Origin: Syntrophaceae bacterium UBA4778
GTDB lineage: Bacteria > Desulfobacterota > Syntrophia > Syntrophales > UBA4778
Direction: 5' to 3'
NCBI GenBank assembly: GCA_002403175.1
Contig: DHHG01000077.1
Location: 1-8,079, forward strand
Length of the DNA: 8,079 nucleotides
Of this stretch, positions 1 to 6,362 are shown piece after piece (within the stretch, counting starts at the first letter, position 1; each line of letters opens with the position of its first letter). The position numbers and the translations under genes are program-made. The notes below the pieces were generated by a model that was not told the DNA's origin, did no database searches, and saw only the letters and a list, made by a program, of their open reading frames with translations.

Positions 1-1507
1 AATCCGTTGGGCTGGTGAATTTCTCCTCCGATTCGAAAAGCTTTTTGAGGAAGTCATGCGTTTCACTGAGTCCGCCCCAGCCCGTACCGAAAAAGACAGA
101 TGCAGGCTGGTCGCCATCAGCTGGATTCCCGGAGGCGGAAATGGCCAGGGTCAGTGTCAATCGCGGAAGCCGTTTCATCCGCCGAGCATACCGTTCGGAT
201 AAATGACGGGCCATTTCGGCCGGGGGAACGAGTCCTGCCGCGCGCTCATTGCGAATGATTCTGTCAATGATCTGATCGGTTTGTCCGGCACCGCTAAGGG
301 AGGCTCCGCCCACCACGGAAAAGGAAACCGGTTTGTTTGCTTCCACTGCATCTGCCGGTGCGGGGCGCTTCGGATGACCCAGGGCAAGAACTGCATTATT
401 TCCTCCGAACCCAAAGGCATTGGCCAGCGCTGCACGAACCGGTCTTTCGGTTGTGGTTGCGATGGGAATCAGATTCAATGCCGGATCGGGCTCGTTCAGT
501 CCGATATTGCCGGGAATGAGTCCGCGGGCGATACCGAATGCCGCCATCGCAGCACCAGTTGCTCCGGCTGCTGCCAGCGAGTGTCCGAAAATGCCCTTGG
601 TGGAAGAGACGGCAGGGATCGGCCGATCGCCGAACAGGGCTTTGACTGCATGCGCCTCGGCCAAATCGTTGTCAACAGTTCCCGTTCCGTGCAGGTGAAT
701 GTAATCGATCTCTTCCAGTATGAGGCGGGCGTCGGCCAGGGCCTGATGCATCGCCTTCAGCGCTCCTTCTCCCTGTGGATGGGGGGCTGCGGGATGCCAG
801 GCATCGCAGGAGAGACCGGCCCCAAGCAACTCGGCAATCGCGTTGTCCGGCGGAGTTTCCGCAGCGGTCAGCAGGAGCATTGCCGCCCCCTCGCCGATGG
901 ACATACCGCGTCGGTTTTTATCAAAGGGGCGTGCACCCGCAGGATCTACGAGTTGCAGTGAATGGAAGCCATAGTAGGTCAAACGGCAGAGGCAATCGGC
1001 TCCTCCGGCAAGAACGCTTTTCGCGGTTCCCGATCGGAGCATATCCATAGCGATTTTCAGGGCCGTTGCTCCGGATGAGCAGGCGGTGGCTATCGTCAGA
1101 ACGGGCCCGTTGCATTCTGTCTCCCGGGCGACGTGTTCCGCTACAGATCCCGCTGCATGGCAGGCATAACGTTCGGGGTTTCCATTTCCGGATTTAAGAA
1201 GCTCTTCCGTCGTATAGATGCCTCCCGTTGTTATCCCGAGGACAATGGCATCGGGAGCGCCATTGCAGTCTTCCATTGCTTCCCGGGCGGCTAGCAGGGC
1301 CAGGGAATGGGTCCTTGGAATTTCAGGCATAAGAGAAACCGAGGTTGTTTCGCCAACCGGCAGAGAGGGGGAGTGAGAGGTCGGGAAAAGCTGAAGCCGT
1401 TTAATCCCTGAGGTGGATTGCCGTATTGCGGCCAGTGTTGCGTTTTTTCCGCAACCTACAGGGCTTATGATTCCTATGGATGTGATGAAAATCCGGATGC
1501 GGCCCAA
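1..1507 (-). CDS. Beta-ketoacyl-ACP synthase fused to a second KAS-like (chain-length-factor type) domain; partial, C-terminus outside window
   Basis: About 502 residues are visible, with no stop, and the frame is still open at base 1. Residues 1 to about 375 form a complete thiolase-fold condensing enzyme. It has the nucleophile in TACSSGA (Cys143), HGTGT (His273), STKGIFGH (Lys304, His309) and the glycine-rich AFGFGGNNA loop. These are the FabF/KAS II Cys-His-His motifs, so it should carry out decarboxylative Claisen condensation of ACP-bound malonyl units. From about residue 394 a second domain begins. Its stretch FGTGWGGLSETHDFL (from residue 473) and following SPT resemble Ketoacyl-synt_2/chain-length-factor proteins of aryl-polyene clusters; its own active-site region is not in the window. 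The start is TTG at 1507: a TGA lies directly upstream in frame, GGGGAAA provides a ribosome site, and translation begins GRIRIFITSIGIISPVG, a normal KAS N-terminus. It lies 14 bases behind the ACP gene, so the two are cotranscribed. First domain secure; identity of the second is by resemblance. Confidence 0.88.
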   Translation of the reverse strand, partial: MGRIRIFITSIGIISPVGCGKNATLAAIRQSTSGIKRLQLFPTSHSPSLPVGETTSVSLMPEIPRTHSLALLAAREAMEDCNGAPDAIVLGITTGGIYTTEELLKSGNGNPERYACHAAGSVAEHVARETECNGPVLTIATACSSGATALKIAMDMLRSGTAKSVLAGGADCLCRLTYYGFHSLQLVDPAGARPFDKNRRGMSIGEGAAMLLLTAAETPPDNAIAELLGAGLSCDAWHPAAPHPQGEGALKAMHQALADARLILEEIDYIHLHGTGTVDNDLAEAHAVKALFGDRPIPAVSSTKGIFGHSLAAAGATGAAMAAFGIARGLIPGNIGLNEPDPALNLIPIATTTERPVRAALANAFGFGGNNAVLALGHPKRPAPADAVEANKPVSFSVVGGASLSGAGQTDQIIDRIIRNERAAGLVPPAEMARHLSERYARRMKRLPRLTLTLAISASGNPADGDQPASVFFGTGWGGLSETHDFLKKLFESEEKFTSPTD

Positions 1508-1521
1508 TCATTTTCCCCGGC

Positions 1522-1779
1522 TTAATTCTTTCTGTGTTCATGGACGTATTTTGCCAGCGCAGTAACCGATTCAAAAACCTTTACGCCAAGCTCTTTGCTG
1601 TCAATCTCTACGCCGTAATCCTTCTCGAGCATCATCACCAGCTCCAGGACATCGATGGAATCGATCCCCAGATCGCCTCCGATGAGCTGGCCTCTTTCGT
1701 CAAAATCATCCGGTGTCACGTCGACCAGATTCAATGTCTCGATAATCTTCTTTTTTAATTCCAGAACCAAAGCTTCCAT
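1522..1779 (-). CDS. Acyl carrier protein
   Basis: An 85-residue acidic four-helix carrier protein. The motif LGIDSIDVLELV places the 4'-phosphopantetheine attachment at Ser41, with helix II continuing into MMLEKDYGVEI as in AcpP-type carriers. It would carry the growing acyl or polyketide chain as a thioester, in the cytoplasm. The frame is open further upstream to ATG 1875, but that longer start falls inside the candidate promoter and adds 32 unrelated residues. ATG 1779 has AAAGGA seven bases ahead and gives a normal ACP length. The gene precedes a KAS-type synthase by 14 bases, so it is probably the dedicated carrier of that pathway rather than the housekeeping AcpP, which is usually found beside fabD, fabG and fabF; that last step is inference. 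Confidence 0.93.
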   Translation of the reverse strand: MEALVLELKKKIIETLNLVDVTPDDFDERGQLIGGDLGIDSIDVLELVMMLEKDYGVEIDSKELGVKVFESVTALAKYVHEHRKN

Positions 1780-1855
1780 AAAAAAATCCTTTAAACACCT
1801 GCATACAATGTCCCTCGGAAGAAATTGATCCCGCAGGACAGCTTTTAGTCCGCTC

Positions 1856-1885
1856 CCTATACACCTGAAAATCACAAAATGTCAA
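1856..1885 (-). promoter_or_regulatory. Candidate sigma-70 promoter of the ACP-KAS operon
   Basis: Read on the minus strand, a perfect -35 TTGACA (1885-1880) is followed after 18 bases by TATAGG (1861-1856), a 4/6 match to TATAAT. Transcription would start near 1849, giving a leader of about 70 bases before the ACP start at 1779. No -24/-12 element was found here, so this operon is probably not directly under sigma-54. Confidence 0.55.
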
Positions 1886-2038
1886 TACAGGGTATTTAGT
1901 GGAAAGGTAAGTTGGGTATTGTGCTGTGGCTCAATGCTTTATAATAATACTAATGCGGAATTGTAAGTGATAATTGATGAACCAATGCCACAGTTACTTC
2001 TCTTTCCCAGAAATAAATCCAATTTTTTTACAGGCAAA

Positions 2039-4618
2039 TTAATCAGGCCGGGTTATCCCCAATTTCTTTAACATCGAGTGTAGCGTGGTTCGCTTCACCC
2101 CCAGCATTTTTGCTGCGCCGTTCTTTCCCGAAATACGCCAATGGGTTCTTTCCAGCACCCGCAAGATATATCTACGCTCATACTCTTCAAGGGTATAAAG
2201 CTCGCTGCTGTCCTGGACAGGAGTCATCGGTGGCCGCAGATGAAGTGTTTTTCCGCTGACGATCATTGCATGCTCGATCACGTTCTTGAGCTCTCGTATG
2301 TTGCCCGGCCAGGAATAGCGCTTCAAGGCCTCTATATCCTTCTGCGAAATGCTCTCAATACGCTTGCCAAGCTTTTTTTCAAACTGCCCAACAAACGCCC
2401 ACACAAGAGCAGGTATGTCCTCCACTCTTTCCCGTAACGGCGGAAGCTCTATGGGGAAAACATTCAATCGATAAAACAGATCTTTCCGGAATTTTCCCTC
2501 CTTCACATCCTGCGCAAGATCCCGGTTGGTTGCCGCAATCAGCCTTACATCTACCTGAATGGTCTTCGCAGAACCAAGTCTCTCGAATCGCCCAAGCTCA
2601 ATCACCCTCAATAGCTTGCCTTGCAATTCATACGGAAGCTCTCCTATTTCATCCAGAAAAAGACTCGACCCGTCGGCCGTCTCAAAACGCCCGATCATTT
2701 TCGTCAGTGCCCCTGTGTACGCCCCCTTTTCATGCCCGAAAAGCTCGCTCTCTATCAATGATGGCGGCAGGGACGCACAGTTGACGGTTATCAATGTCCG
2801 GTCTTTGCGCTTGCTCAAATTGTGAATAGCCCGGGCAAGCAATTCCTTTCCCGTTCCCGTTTCTCCATGAATAAGCACTATCGAGTCCGTTGGCGCCACC
2901 TGTTCCGCTTTAACCAGCACTCGATTAAGGGCACTGCTCTCACCGACTATGTCATTGTGTTCGAAGAGAAGCTTTACCTCTTCCCGCAGAAAAACATTAT
3001 CCTTCTCGAACTGCTCCTTGAGTTTTTTAATTTCATTGAGCTTCTCCTTGAGTTGCTCCTGATAGAGCTTCAGATCGGTGATATCTTCAACGAATCCTTC
3101 CAGTTCGGCACCGCTCTTCGTCGGGTACGGTATTCTCCGCAATGCCAGATTGGCTGTGATAATCCGACCGTCCTTGCAGCGGAAGGGTTTTTCGTATTTG
3201 CACCATCCACTGGCAGGTAAAACATCTTTAAGTAAAGTCGGACGGGAGTCCGGCTCTCCATGCACCAGCGATTCAAGATCTGCGCTGTTTGCGGCAATCA
3301 GATCGTCAGGCGATGCATACCCGAATGTGCGTGCCATCATGGGATTGACATCAACCAATTTTCCTGTGAGCGTTGCATGAAAAATGCCGAAAGGCGCGTT
3401 CTCGAAAATGTTCCGGTACTTCCCTTCGCTCTCCTGCAGCTCCTGCTGTGCCTTCTTGCGTTCGGTGATGTCGCGATTCGAACCCTGGATGGCCACGATA
3501 TTCCCCTCGTCATAAATGAGGCTGTATGTCGTTTCAACCCAGCCTGATGTGCCGTCTTTGCGGATAATCTCTATCTCAAAAGGAGGAGTTTCCACGGACA
3601 GGCCGGCTTGAGAGGCTTGAAGTACTCTTTCGAAGTTTGCCTTTGCTTTTGCCCATGTCTCCGGTGTCAGAAGCTGATCCGGGTGCATGGCCAGAATCTC
3701 CTCGGCAGTATACCCTGCCATTGCTTCAGATGAAGGGCTTACATATTTGAATTTGAAAGCATGAGGGTCCATCACCCAGACCGAATCGGATATGTTCTCG
3801 GCAAGAATCCGATACTGTTCCTCCCTCGACTGAAGTTCCTGCTGCGCCTTCTTGCGTTCGGAGATGTCGCGATTCGAACCCTGGATGGCCACAACGTTGC
3901 CTCCCTGATCGTAAACGAGGCTATAAGTAGTATCGAGCCACACTCTTGTTCCGTTCTTGCGGGTAATCTCTATCTCGAAGCTGGGAGTATCTGCCGGCAA
4001 GCCTGCCTGAACAGACTCCAGAACCTTCTCGAAATGTGCTTTCGCTCTCGCCCACGTCTCGGGTGTCAGGAGCTTGTCGGGGTGCATGGCCAGAATCTCC
4101 TCCGTAGTGTACCCGCTTATTGCTTCAGCCGAAGGGCTTACATACGTGTATCGGAAAGTATGGGGATCTATCACCCAGACCGAATCGAATGTATTCTCGG
4201 CAAGAATCCGATACTTCTCCTCGCTTTTCTTGAGTTTAAGATCCAGTATATGCCGGGAAAGTGCAATCTCAATGGTAGCTGCCAGTTCCCTCTCCGCTAC
4301 CGGTTTTACCAGGTAACCATAGGAATACGTTTCTTTGATTTCCTGAAGTTGATCATCCTGCAAAAAGCCGGTCAGGTAGACAACAGGGATGTCAAGCTCG
4401 GTTCGGAGAAATTTGGCCACCTCTATGCTGCTCGTCTCACCGGGAAGATCGATGTCCATAAGCACAAGATCCGGCCTCATGTCTTTTGCGGTATCGAGCG
4501 CCTTTTCTCCTGTCGTTGCCGGTTCAAGGGTCCTGTAACCCATGCGTGTCAACATTCCTTCCAGGTACTTGGCAATGATCCCATCGTTTTCTACGATCAG
4601 AATGGTTTGCTCGTCCAT
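2039..4618 (-). CDS. Sigma-54-dependent response regulator with three PAS domains (REC-PAS-PAS-PAS-AAA+-Fis HTH)
   Basis: An 859-residue enhancer-binding protein that should use ATP hydrolysis to remodel the sigma-54 holoenzyme. A receiver domain (about 1-120) has phosphoacceptor Asp55, Thr83 and Lys105 and acidic residues E10 and D12. PAS domains follow at about 136-257, 269-389 and 401-525. The first two are near-copies beginning YRILAEN and ending in NRDI(S/T)ERKK. A short coiled-coil linker leads to the AAA+ domain: Walker A GETGTGKE (585-592), the sigma-54 contact loop GAYTGA (632-637, with Tyr where Phe is usual), Walker B FLDE (Asp656, Glu657), the ATNRDL sensor and the FRKDLFYRL arginine region. 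The C-terminal Fis-type helix-turn-helix (about 835-855) is AAKMLGVKRTTLHSML. No kinase is encoded in the window, so the phosphodonor and PAS ligands are unknown. AGGGA precedes the ATG. The only sigma-54 promoter seen lies about 500 bases away, divergent, and is its likely target. Confidence 0.95.
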   Translation of the reverse strand: MDEQTILIVENDGIIAKYLEGMLTRMGYRTLEPATTGEKALDTAKDMRPDLVLMDIDLPGETSSIEVAKFLRTELDIPVVYLTGFLQDDQLQEIKETYSYGYLVKPVAERELAATIEIALSRHILDLKLKKSEEKYRILAENTFDSVWVIDPHTFRYTYVSPSAEAISGYTTEEILAMHPDKLLTPETWARAKAHFEKVLESVQAGLPADTPSFEIEITRKNGTRVWLDTTYSLVYDQGGNVVAIQGSNRDISERKKAQQELQSREEQYRILAENISDSVWVMDPHAFKFKYVSPSSEAMAGYTAEEILAMHPDQLLTPETWAKAKANFERVLQASQAGLSVETPPFEIEIIRKDGTSGWVETTYSLIYDEGNIVAIQGSNRDITERKKAQQELQESEGKYRNIFENAPFGIFHATLTGKLVDVNPMMARTFGYASPDDLIAANSADLESLVHGEPDSRPTLLKDVLPASGWCKYEKPFRCKDGRIITANLALRRIPYPTKSGAELEGFVEDITDLKLYQEQLKEKLNEIKKLKEQFEKDNVFLREEVKLLFEHNDIVGESSALNRVLVKAEQVAPTDSIVLIHGETGTGKELLARAIHNLSKRKDRTLITVNCASLPPSLIESELFGHEKGAYTGALTKMIGRFETADGSSLFLDEIGELPYELQGKLLRVIELGRFERLGSAKTIQVDVRLIAATNRDLAQDVKEGKFRKDLFYRLNVFPIELPPLRERVEDIPALVWAFVGQFEKKLGKRIESISQKDIEALKRYSWPGNIRELKNVIEHAMIVSGKTLHLRPPMTPVQDSSELYTLEEYERRYILRVLERTHWRISGKNGAAKMLGVKRTTLHSMLKKLGITRPD
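3441..4235 (-). repeat. Tandem duplication encoding the first two PAS domains (396 and 399 bp units)
   Basis: The two units run 3441-3836 and 3837-4235 and align end to end, offset by one codon (YDQGGNVV against YDEGNIV). Long exact stretches remain, for example the 20 bases starting at 3466 and at 3862 in the NRDI(S/T)ERKK region, and the stretch over YRILAEN. The third PAS domain is clearly different and is not part of the duplication. Retained DNA similarity suggests a fairly recent event or gene conversion between the units. Confidence 0.9.
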
Positions 4619-4689
4619 AGTTCCCTTTTCTTCTTCCTCTTAGTGTTTTTATCTCAAAAACGACTTTTCAATTTGTTCCAGGAACACAC

Positions 4690-4718
4690 AATATATCAAA
4701 CGGACGAAATAACGACAA
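4690..4718 (-). promoter_or_regulatory. Candidate sigma-70 promoter of the sigma-54 activator gene
   Basis: On the minus strand, TTGTCG (4718-4713, 4/6) is separated by 17 bases from TATATT (4695-4690, 5/6). This predicts a start near 4683 and a leader of about 65 bases. The -35 element lies within the first copy of the 38-bp direct repeat, so a protein bound there could block or alter activator transcription. Confidence 0.45.
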
Positions 4719-4740
4719 TATGATTGTATGTTGACATCAA
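4703..4740 (+). repeat. 38-bp direct repeat, copy A (candidate activator-binding site)
   Basis: It begins GACGAAATAACG and matches copy B at 29 of 38 positions without gaps. It contains a small dyad, ACAAT-ATG-ATTGT, which copy B does not keep. It overlaps the activator's own -35 region and lies about 418 bases upstream of the predicted sigma-54 start. Confidence 0.6.
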
Positions 4741-4991
4741 GCTTGTCTGCCATCTTTGCCGATCTTGTGTGAAAGCTATTAATCACAGCCTGTTATGGAT
4801 ATTTTTTCTTCCGCCTCCTCGCCCGCCGTTTTTGAGATATCAATGGATGCTGTCTTCTGAGAGAAGGTTTAGTGTGTTGAGGCCTCCTGTCTCGATCCCG
4901 CCTGCAAAAGTCAATGGCTTGTAAGTTAGTGAAGGCGAATTAATTGATTTATTGCATGGAAACATCCCTGGGCGAACCCCGCATAACCGCA

Positions 4992-5029
4992 GACGAAATA
5001 GCGTCAGTGTGATTTTATATTGGCATTGA
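4992..5029 (+). repeat. 38-bp direct repeat, copy B (candidate upstream activating sequence)
   Basis: It begins GACGAAATAGCG and shares GACGAAATA, CA, TGATT, TAT, TTG and CAT blocks with copy A in the same register. Its centre is about 129 bases upstream of the predicted sigma-54 transcription start, a normal distance for an enhancer that binds a sigma-54 activator. Assignment to the neighbouring activator is inference. Confidence 0.6.
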
Positions 5030-5112
5030 AAGGTGTTTGAATCGCCTGTCATTATCACCGGTCACCACAAAAAAATCAGTAATTACAAATGATTGTTAGC
5101 TTCATTTTCGCA

Positions 5113-5128
5113 TGGCACACAACTGGCT
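5113..5128 (+). promoter_or_regulatory. Sigma-54 (-24/-12) promoter
   Basis: TGGCAC-ACAAC-TGGCT matches the consensus TGGCAC-N5-TTGCW at every conserved position except one T, and the spacing between the invariant GG and GC is exactly right. Transcription should start near 5139. The only plus-strand genes it can serve are the membrane protein at 5252 and the outer-membrane protein at 6363. A sigma-54 activator is encoded next door. Confidence 0.82.
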
Positions 5129-5164
5129 AGTATCATGAATAGAAACAGGATTCACAAATCTAAA

Positions 5165-5175
5165 AAGGAGGTGAT
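5165..5175 (+). promoter_or_regulatory. Orphan extended Shine-Dalgarno sequence in the leader
   Basis: AAGGAGGTGAT is fully complementary to the 3' end of bacterial 16S rRNA (ATCACCTCCTT), yet no ATG or GTG follows at usable distance. The nearest alternative start, TTG at 5190, is about 18 bases beyond the GGAGG and opens a frame of only nine codons. It may be a ribosome standby or stalling site, or the remnant of a lost start. Confidence 0.5.
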
Positions 5176-5251
5176 AAAGCACTACAAATTTGAAGTCCGC
5201 AGTTTTGTACATGGATTGAAAGAGGCAGTTATGAAAGAAAGGAGATTTGTC

Positions 5252-6304
5252 ATGCGAAAGAAAAGAGTATTTTTAAATTCCTACAAGAAATTTCTAACAT
5301 CCGCAGGCGTCTTTGCATCTGTTTGGGGTAGCAGCATTGCTGCACACGCAGCAATGGCGGATGGATCGCCGGGTTTTGTTAACAAAATAGATCCGGTTTT
5401 CAGAGTACCGACCCCACCTGTGGGCAATCTTATTGATTCTACTATGGGATGGTACTGGACATTCGGATTGCTTTCGCTCACCGTAATTGCTTTGTTCTTT
5501 GCTATTAGAGATGCGAAAAGATTGAAAACACTCGTCCCTGTCACCTTGGCTTGCAGTGGAGTTTTGTGTGTTTTCCCGGAGGTCGTAGTAGATGTGCTGG
5601 GGGGGGCCTATTGGGCACGGCCATCAGATCCCAACAATGTCCTCTTTACATTTCTCGGAAGGGATATGACATTACTTCCTGTAGCGTTGTGGACGGGCTT
5701 CAACTCGGTCATGTGCTATGTTTCTTTTAGAATGATGGTGGAAAAGGTCAAAACCAAGTGGATATGGGGTGCCTTTTTCCTTGCCGGACTGGCGGATCTT
5801 ATTATTGAAGAGCCATTACAGAATTTTGGCGGCATATTTGTCTACTACGGCAACCCGGCGCTTGTTTTATTCAAAGGATTCCCGCTTTCCTGGACACTTC
5901 CTAATTCCGCCGGTTTGATTTTTGCTGCAGCGCTGGCCTATCGGTATAGAGAAGTATTTACGGGGTGGAAATCTCTTGCCGTGTTCATTACTACCCCATT
6001 GTGCTTTACGGCAGTATCGTGTGCAGTGGAGATGCCGATGTATTACGTCGTGAATGGCAATCATTCATGGCTGGTAACGCAGCTTGGAGGGATTCTGACA
6101 TTACTCTTTGCGTTTGGGGCAATGGCTGTCGTTATTGACACTGTCATGAACCGTCATCCGTTCCGATTAAATGAAACCGAGAGAGTCCTTGATCAGGCAG
6201 CCGTCATGAATCGCCGTTCACTCCGATTAAACGAAACCGAGCTTATCCCTGATCAGGCAGCCGCTAAGACCAACGATATGGAAAGGAATCCGAGCCATGC
6301 ATAG
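5252..6304 (+). CDS. Polytopic membrane protein, distantly AveC (spirocyclase)-like
   Basis: A 350-residue protein. Residues 1-33 form a positively charged, signal-like segment ending in AHA before AMADG. About seven hydrophobic helices follow (near 67-85, 94-116, 131-150, 162-181, 203-220, 230-250 and 262-286). Acidic residues sit in or beside the helices: FPEVVVDVLGG (Glu110, Asp114), ADLIIEEPLQ and VEMPMYYV. Order and motifs recall AveC-like proteins of actinobacteria and proteobacteria, where a DxxxE-type helix and a YxYxG-like turn are typical; similarity is judged by eye and the reaction is unknown. The frame is open back to TTG 5093, but the sigma-54 promoter lies inside that extension. 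ATG 5252 has AAAGGAG seven bases ahead; ATG 5231 (seven residues longer) is the alternative. It is first in the sigma-54 operon, 58 bases before the outer-membrane protein gene. Oddities: a run of eight G at 5599-5606 and a duplicated 20-residue tail. Confidence 0.8.
   Translation: MRKKRVFLNSYKKFLTSAGVFASVWGSSIAAHAAMADGSPGFVNKIDPVFRVPTPPVGNLIDSTMGWYWTFGLLSLTVIALFFAIRDAKRLKTLVPVTLACSGVLCVFPEVVVDVLGGAYWARPSDPNNVLFTFLGRDMTLLPVALWTGFNSVMCYVSFRMMVEKVKTKWIWGAFFLAGLADLIIEEPLQNFGGIFVYYGNPALVLFKGFPLSWTLPNSAGLIFAAALAYRYREVFTGWKSLAVFITTPLCFTAVSCAVEMPMYYVVNGNHSWLVTQLGGILTLLFAFGAMAVVIDTVMNRHPFRLNETERVLDQAAVMNRRSLRLNETELIPDQAAAKTNDMERNPSHA
6143..6262 (+). repeat. 60-bp tandem duplication in the membrane protein's C-terminal tail
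   Basis: Units 6143-6202 and 6203-6262 encode VMNRHPFRLNETERVLDQAA and VMNRRSLRLNETELIPDQAA. They keep blocks such as CCGATTAAA/GAAACCGAG and GATCAGGCAGCC at the DNA level. The duplicated segment follows the last membrane helix and would be a charged, probably cytoplasmic or periplasmic tail. Confidence 0.93.
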
Positions 6305-6362
6305 GTGCAAGCGATCTCAAAAAGGTTGGGTAAATGGAAAATTTATAAATTAGAGAGGGCAA

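Larger units (their letters stand above)
4619..5251. other. Divergent intergenic control region without a credible gene
   Basis: This stretch separates the activator from the plus-strand operon. It contains the activator's candidate promoter, two copies of a 38-bp direct repeat, a distant 13-bp inverted repeat, the sigma-54 promoter and a leader of about 113 bases. Short open frames exist on both strands, but none has a ribosome site together with a protein-like composition. The region is AT-rich compared with the flanking genes. Confidence 0.7.

Noticed and set aside
203..961. A 252-residue open frame on the plus strand
   Set aside because: It lies antisense to the KAS gene, whose catalytic motifs read cleanly on the minus strand. 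Its product is Cys/Arg/Gly-rich without domain character.
1846..1862. GG-N10-GC spacing on the minus strand before the ACP gene as a sigma-54 promoter
   Set aside because: Only the GG and GC match. The rest of TGGCAC and TTGCW is absent, and a better sigma-70 match overlaps it.
1780..1875. Longer ACP start at ATG 1875
   Set aside because: The extension overlaps the candidate -10 element and adds residues unlike any ACP; ATG 1779 has its own ribosome site.
1876..2038. Terminator after the activator gene
   Set aside because: AT-rich stretches are present, but no stable stem followed by T residues could be found on the minus strand.
3761..4723. A 320-residue open frame on the plus strand
   Set aside because: It is antisense to the PAS and receiver domains of the activator. 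Its internal repetition simply mirrors the duplicated PAS DNA.
4879..4886. GAGGCCTC palindrome
   Set aside because: Eight bases, single occurrence, not linked to any promoter or repeat.
4724..4924. A 66-residue open frame in the intergenic region
   Set aside because: There is no ribosome site and no protein-like composition, and it covers part of the control region.
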